Assembly: GCA_006227965.1 (NCBI GenBank)
Contig: SBFL01000251.1
Location: 1 to 10,290 of the forward strand
Direction of reading: 5' to 3'
Source of the DNA: Bacteroidota bacterium
Lineage (GTDB): Bacteria > Bacteroidota > Bacteroidia > Flavobacteriales > Flavobacteriaceae
DNA length: 10,290 nt
Shown: piece by piece, positions 7,010 through 10,290 of the stretch
Layout: the number at the start of each line of letters is the position of its first letter
Position numbering within the stretch: the first letter of the stretch is position 1
Made by a program: the position numbers and the translations under genes
The notes under the pieces: generated by a model
Databases searched by the model: none
Told to the model about the DNA's origin: nothing
What the model saw: only the letters and a program-made list of their open reading frames with translations

Positions 7010-7303
7010 GTGGCAAAGAAAGACAACCATCAATCCCTGAGCGATGCCCTGCAGTCCTTTATCTCGGACCACCACCTGAAGGCCGGTCTTGACCAGGTGC
7101 GTGCCGCGGAGGCATGGAGGCAGGTCATGGGTCCGGGAGTAGCCAACTATACCCGGAAAGTACGCCTCCAGGGGGGCACCCTGATTGTCTCCCTTAATTC
7201 TTCCGTACTAAGGGAGGAGCTCAGCCTGGGAAGTACCAGGATCAGGGAAATGATGAATGAGGCACTTGGGGGAGAGCTGATTGAAAAAATCAGGCTGCAA
7301 TAA
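7010..7303 (+). CDS. DUF721 (DciA-like) protein
   Basis: This short protein of 97 residues starts at GTG, one base after the lipoprotein stop; the next in-frame Met is about 40 residues in, so GTG is required. Features typical of Bacteroidota DUF721 proteins are SLSDALQSFISDHHLKAGLD (9-28), the AEAWRQVMGPGVANYT segment (33-48) with its invariant Trp, the GGTLIVSLNSSVLREELSLG strand-helix (55-74), and a C-terminal helix ending in LIEKIRLQ. DciA, which loads the replicative helicase in many bacteria lacking DnaC, carries a DUF721 domain, so a role near helicase loading is possible, but that activity is not shown for this short form. It lies downstream of recF, as DUF721 genes do in actinobacteria (recF-Rv0004-gyrB in Mycobacterium), and is closed by a strong terminator. 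Confidence 0.88.
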   Translation: MAKKDNHQSLSDALQSFISDHHLKAGLDQVRAAEAWRQVMGPGVANYTRKVRLQGGTLIVSLNSSVLREELSLGSTRIREMMNEALGGELIEKIRLQ

Positions 7304-7306
7304 AAA

Positions 7307-7333
7307 CCCCGGCACAGGGCCGGGGCATTTTTT
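7307..7333. terminator. Bidirectional intrinsic terminator between DUF721 and ndk
   Basis: A perfect 7-bp G+C stem, CCCCGGC (7307-7313) with GCCGGGG (7319-7325), encloses a 5-nt loop. On the plus strand it is followed by CA and six T (7328-7333), ending the recF operon. On the minus strand the stem is followed by five T (complement of 7302-7306), ending ndk, whose stop is at 7351-7353. Confidence 0.88.
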
Positions 7334-7350
7334 AGGTATCAAAGCGGGAT

Positions 7351-7773
7351 TCAGGAATAAATTTCCCTGCCTGAAAAATGAAAGGCACCTTCTATGGCGG
7401 CGTTTTCATCGCTGTCAGAGCCGTGAATGGCATTTTCCCCGATATCTTTTGCATAGAGTTTGCGGATGGTCCCCTCAGCAGCCTCAGCAGGGTTGGTAGC
7501 CCCGATGAGTGCACGAAAATCCTCCACTGCATTCTCCTTCTCCAGGATGGCCGCCACGATCGGACCCCGGGTCATGAAAGAGACCAGTTCGCCAAAGAAG
7601 GGACGCTGCCTGTGAATCGCGTAGAATGCCTCTGCATCCCGACGGCTGAGCTGGGTGTACTTCATCGCGATGATCTTAAACCCCGCACCCGTAATTTTCT
7701 CAAGGATGGGCCCTATATACCCGTTATCCACGGCATCCGGTTTGATCATCGTTAACGTTCTGTTTCCTGACAT
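7351..7773 (-). CDS. ndk: Nucleoside diphosphate kinase
   Basis: Ndk transfers the terminal phosphate of ATP to other nucleoside diphosphates through a phosphohistidine. The 140-residue sequence is of normal length and clearly of the family: [17 protein letters not shown] (5-21, with the substrate-binding Lys11), [20 protein letters not shown] (57-76), the [18 protein letters not shown] segment (91-108) and the active site [12 protein letters not shown] (114-125) with catalytic His117. The start at 7773 (MSGNRTLTM) matches the family better than an in-frame ATG at 7800, which would place the -7 element inside the gene. A good promoter lies just upstream, and the gene shares a bidirectional terminator with DUF721, so it is probably transcribed on its own. 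Confidence 0.98.
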   Translation of the reverse strand: MSGNRTLTMIKPDAVDNGYIGPILEKITGAGFKIIAMKYTQLSRRDAEAFYAIHRQRPFFGELVSFMTRGPIVAAILEKENAVEDFRALIGATNPAEAAEGTIRKLYAKDIGENAIHGSDSDENAAIEGAFHFSGREIYS

Positions 7774-7789
7774 TTCAAAAAATTTTGTG

Positions 7790-7820
7790 CAAAAATACAC
7801 TTTCTGGCCTCAACCCACAA
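7790..7820 (-). promoter_or_regulatory. ndk: Promoter of ndk
   Basis: The minus strand carries TATTTTTG (7790-7797), an exact TAnnTTTG -7 element, and TTG (7818-7820) with a 20-nt spacer, within the 17-23 nt known for flavobacterial housekeeping promoters. The start codon is 16 nt beyond the -7 element. It lies in the 49-nt gap after the phosphatase gene. Confidence 0.6.
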
Positions 7821-7822
7821 GC

Positions 7823-8857
7823 CTAATACTTTTGGGTGACTTCCTGAAGGACCTCATTCCCGTCCCCGCGCATCTGAAATGTAGCCTCCCTTTTATTGAA
7901 ATCCAGCAGTACGGCCCCAAAGCTCTCCCTTGCCACGACCTCCCCGAGGCGATACGGATTTGGTTCCCCCCTGAAATTCTGGTAGGCATGGGTCAGCCCG
8001 CTGGAGGTGAAGTCCACCAGGGTGCAGGGGAGGGTGGGCGCTTCCATCCTGGAAAATTCAGAGATGTGCCGGTCTCCTGACAGGATAAAAACCCCCTGGG
8101 CCCCAGACGCTCCGATCAGGCGAATCAGGCGTTGAACTTCGTGCGGAAAATTCCCCCAGGTCTCAAAACCGTGCTCCCCGGAGAGTACCTGTATGCTGCT
8201 GACCAAAATATTAAAATCAGCGTCGGATTCACCGAGCTCCCGCTCCAGCCATGCCCACTGGGCTTCCCCCAGGACGGTACCCTCCCCGGGTTTATGCGGG
8301 ATATACCTTTTTTCCCGGTTTGGGTCTTTTTTCAGCGGGGTTCTGAAATACCTCGTATCCAGAACGATTACCCTGACTTTTCCTTTGGGGCGGGTATAGG
8401 TGTGAGAAGTGTAGATCCCTTCCCGCTCCCTTCGCGGGCTGTCCACAGGAACTCCCATGAAGTTCAGGAACTCCCGCTGACTTTCAGCTCTGGCCGTAAA
8501 ATCTGCGCCTCCGTCGTTCAACCCGTAATCGTGGTCATCCCAGGTCCCGATTACGGGAACTTCTGCGATAAGGTCCCTGTAGGCCGGAACGTTCAACTGG
8601 GCGCGATACATCTGCCGCATTTTTTCCATATCGTCTGTATCCGCATAAATATTGTCCCCTCCCCAGATCCATAGATCGGGTTTCATGACCAGGATATCGT
8701 CCCAGAAACGGTTTTCCATCTCAGTCCTGTTACAGGATCCAAAGGCGACCCGAAAGGGCTTCCCTGCCTGAAGATTTCCGGAATTTTCATCCACCCGCAC
8801 TGACTTGCACGACATTAGAAGCAGCGCGGTGCACAGGAAGGAAATAAATTTTTTCAC
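7823..8857 (-). CDS. PhoD-like metallophosphatase lipoprotein
   Basis: This 344-residue protein belongs to the PhoD branch of calcineurin-like phosphoesterases, which hydrolyse phosphomonoesters or diesters outside the cytoplasm. It starts at GTG (MKKFISFLCTALLLMSC) and has a lipobox with Cys17, so it is probably a membrane-anchored lipoprotein rather than a Tat substrate like classical PhoD. Metal-binding motifs in order are FGSCN (39-43), GGDNIYAD (66-73), GTWDDHDYGLNDGG (104-117) and SGDRHISE (260-267). The VLDTRYFR and LGEAQWAWLE segments also fit PhoD. A longer reading from 9046 would overlap nrnA and lack a signal peptide at its N-terminus, so it is rejected. The substrate is unknown. 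It sits between ndk and nrnA and is divergent from nrnA. TACCTTTA, about 19 nt upstream of the start on its strand, is only a near match to a -7 element. Confidence 0.92.
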   Translation of the reverse strand: MKKFISFLCTALLLMSCKSVRVDENSGNLQAGKPFRVAFGSCNRTEMENRFWDDILVMKPDLWIWGGDNIYADTDDMEKMRQMYRAQLNVPAYRDLIAEVPVIGTWDDHDYGLNDGGADFTARAESQREFLNFMGVPVDSPRREREGIYTSHTYTRPKGKVRVIVLDTRYFRTPLKKDPNREKRYIPHKPGEGTVLGEAQWAWLERELGESDADFNILVSSIQVLSGEHGFETWGNFPHEVQRLIRLIGASGAQGVFILSGDRHISEFSRMEAPTLPCTLVDFTSSGLTHAYQNFRGEPNPYRLGEVVARESFGAVLLDFNKREATFQMRGDGNEVLQEVTQKY

Positions 8858-8913
8858 TTGAAGAATCGTTTTGGTAAAGGTAGGGAATCCGATGTGGCTT
8901 TGATATAAAATGG

Positions 8914-8921
8914 TATCTTTG
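8914..8921 (+). promoter_or_regulatory. Candidate -7 element of nrnA-gldI
   Basis: TATCTTTG matches TAnnTTTG and ends 5 nt before the ATG of nrnA, which would give a nearly leaderless transcript. No clear TTG lies 17-23 nt upstream, so support is limited. The 69-nt spacer (8858-8926) is otherwise unremarkable. Confidence 0.35.
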
Positions 8922-8926
8922 CCGGC

Positions 8927-9943
8927 ATGAATTCCGAAGCCATCAACTCCCTTAAGGAACGCCTGAAGAACAGGTGCCGCATTGTGCTGGTCCCCCATAA
9001 AAACCCGGATGGAGATGCCATTGGAGCCTGTCTTGGCCTGTATCATTTCCTAAGGCAGCTTGGGCATGATGTCAGCCCGGTGTCTCCCAATGATTTTCCG
9101 GGCTTCCTCAAATGGATGCCGGGCTCAGAGTCTGTTGAAATCTTTGATCACAACAAGGCCAAAGCCCTTGACATCCTAAAGGAGGCCGACCTGATTTTCA
9201 CCCTGGATTTCAATAGTCTGGATCGGTGCGGGTCCATGGAAGAGTACCTGGGGGCCTATAAGGGCATCTTTGTAATGATAGACCACCATCAAAGCCCGGG
9301 GACCTATGCCCAGTTTACCTTCTCGGATACCGGTATGAGCTCTACCTGTGAGATGGTGTACCATTTCATTCGGTCACTGGGGGAAGTTGATCGCATCGAT
9401 GCCAGGATTGCGGCCTGCCTCTATGCCGGCATCCTTACCGACACGGGTTCCTTCAAATACGCGGCTACCAGCCCGACCACCATGCGGGTGGCGGCGGAAC
9501 TTATGGAACGCGGGGCTCCACACACACAGATCCACCGCGATATTTTTGACACCAACCGGCCGGAACGTCTTCAATTACTTGGATGTGCCCTTCAAAACCT
9601 CGTGATCCTGAAGCCCTATCGGACGGCCTACATCACCCTGAGTCAGGAGGAACTTGACCGGCACGATTTCCACAAAGGGGATACCGAAGGCTTTGTAAAT
9701 TACGGCCTTTCCCTCAGGGATGTAGTGCTGGCGGCCATTTTTATCGAAAACCGGGATGAGGGAATCATCAAGATCTCGCTGAGGTCCCAGGGTTCCTTCT
9801 CGGTGAATGAAATGGCAAGGGCCCATTTTGAAGGAGGCGGCCACATCAATGCGGCCGGAGGCCGCAGCACGGAAAGCCTTGAAGCAACGGTGAGGCGTTT
9901 TGAGTCTGTATTGCCCGCTTATGAAAACCAGTTAGCCGGATGA
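8927..9943 (+). CDS. nrnA: NrnA-type DHH/DHHA1 phosphoesterase (nanoRNase / pAp phosphatase)
   Basis: This 338-residue enzyme should degrade very short RNAs and dephosphorylate 3'-phosphoadenosine 5'-phosphate, or cleave cyclic-dinucleotide breakdown products. The DHH domain shows PHKNPDGDAIG (23-33, with Asp28 and Asp30), LDFNSLDR (93-100), the name-giving IDHHQSPG (118-125) and GILTDTGSFKY (168-178, Asp172). After a linker, the DHHA1 domain shows ISLRSQGSFSVNEMA and GGGHINAAGG (303-312), which binds the nucleotide. Length and motif order fit NrnA and all metal ligands are present. The ATG follows a TATCTTTG element closely. Its stop overlaps the gldI start as ATGA, a 4-nt overlap, so the two are co-translated. 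Lack of Orn in many Bacteroidota makes this a likely main nanoRNase, but that is inference. Confidence 0.93.
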   Translation: MNSEAINSLKERLKNRCRIVLVPHKNPDGDAIGACLGLYHFLRQLGHDVSPVSPNDFPGFLKWMPGSESVEIFDHNKAKALDILKEADLIFTLDFNSLDRCGSMEEYLGAYKGIFVMIDHHQSPGTYAQFTFSDTGMSSTCEMVYHFIRSLGEVDRIDARIAACLYAGILTDTGSFKYAATSPTTMRVAAELMERGAPHTQIHRDIFDTNRPERLQLLGCALQNLVILKPYRTAYITLSQEELDRHDFHKGDTEGFVNYGLSLRDVVLAAIFIENRDEGIIKISLRSQGSFSVNEMARAHFEGGGHINAAGGRSTESLEATVRRFESVLPAYENQLAG

Positions 9944-10290
9944 AAAAGATACTTGCAGTTATTTGTTTGAGCCTGCTTCTCTTGTCCTGTGAAGGACCCC
10001 AGGCACGAAGACCGGTTGAGGTCAAAAGCGGCAGTTTTCTGAAACTGTCCGCTGATCGCAACAAAAAACTCCTTGAAATGGAGGAATCCCTAATGAATGA
10101 CCTGGTCCAAAGGGACAGCCTCCACGAGTACCTGAGGAGTGCCAGTGGATTCCTGTATTACTTTGACCATCAGATTCCCGGGGAAGGTTACCGACCGAAA
10201 ACGGACGACCTGGTCACCCTTACCTATGACCTCCGCACCTGGAATGACGATACACTTTACCGGCAGGCTGAGATTGGCACCATCAGATAC
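9940..10290 (+). CDS. gldI: Gliding motility-associated peptidyl-prolyl isomerase lipoprotein GldI (partial)
   Basis: The first 117 codons are present; the gene runs off the right edge. The signal peptide MKKILAVICLSLLLLSC ends in a lipobox with Cys17. The mature start EGPQARRPVEVKSGSF closely resembles GldI of Flavobacterium johnsoniae, which has a similar ARRPV segment after its lipidated cysteine. A charged helix (about 36-65) and SASGFLYYFDHQI lead into the start of the FKBP-type domain (KTDDLVTLTYDLRTWNDDTL), whose catalytic core lies beyond the window. In F. johnsoniae, GldI is a lipoprotein needed for gliding and is linked to type IX secretion function. The ATG overlaps the nrnA stop by four bases. 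The visible part cannot tell GldI from another FKBP lipoprotein with certainty. Confidence 0.85.
   Translation, partial: MKKILAVICLSLLLLSCEGPQARRPVEVKSGSFLKLSADRNKKLLEMEESLMNDLVQRDSLHEYLRSASGFLYYFDHQIPGEGYRPKTDDLVTLTYDLRTWNDDTLYRQAEIGTIRY

Noticed and set aside
8858..9046. N-terminal extension of the PhoD-like protein overlapping nrnA
   Set aside because: It would bury a clear lipoprotein signal peptide 63 residues inside the protein and overlap the divergent nrnA gene.
1..10290. A CRISPR array, transposon, phage or defence island
   Set aside because: No spaced direct repeats, transposase, integrase or nuclease-toxin genes are visible; the genes are housekeeping and collinear in style with other Flavobacteriaceae.

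Overview
The window looks like chromosomal housekeeping DNA from a marine-type member of the Flavobacteriaceae (Bacteroidota). The evidence is a gliding-motility gldI start downstream of an NrnA-type DHH phosphoesterase gene, Bacteroidota-style -7 elements (TAnnTTTG) before several genes, near absence of Shine-Dalgarno sequences, and protein sequences that read like flavobacterial family members. Base composition appears near or above half G+C by eye, high for the family; a Robiginitalea-like organism is a guess from this and not shown.

Layout. Positions 1-5396 hold one tightly packed leftward operon, read from right to left: a membrane-anchored TPR protein, lumazine synthase (ribH), a 96-residue single-pass membrane protein, mutL, two consecutive rhomboid proteases, and the N-terminal part of a membrane protein that is probably an endonuclease/exonuclease/phosphatase family member, cut by the window edge. 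Most junctions are 0-2 nt or 1-nt TGATG overlaps, which suggests translational coupling. A 117-nt divergent spacer (5397-5513) carries a leftward promoter candidate and a perfect 10-bp inverted repeat. Rightward from there run recF, a lipocalin-like lipoprotein and a DUF721 (DciA-like) gene, closed by a bidirectional terminator at 7307-7333 shared with the convergent ndk. Left-facing ndk and a PhoD-like metallophosphatase lipoprotein follow. The last divergent spacer leads to nrnA and gldI on the plus strand, with gldI running off the window.

Biology. DNA maintenance genes (mutL, recF, DUF721, nrnA) alternate with nucleotide and cofactor genes (ndk, ribH) and envelope genes (two rhomboids, three lipoproteins, two single-pass membrane proteins). 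The main anomaly is an apparent 1-nt insertion in a seven-G tract of ribH, which breaks the C-terminus while a perfect family C-terminus remains readable in the next frame. Other points are a MutL whose endonuclease motif is degenerate, a shared basic KKxGYKP motif at the N-terminus of two neighbouring membrane proteins, and the inverted repeat upstream of recF. I found no mobile element, CRISPR array, RNA gene or defence system. No stretch longer than about 120 bases lacks a gene.
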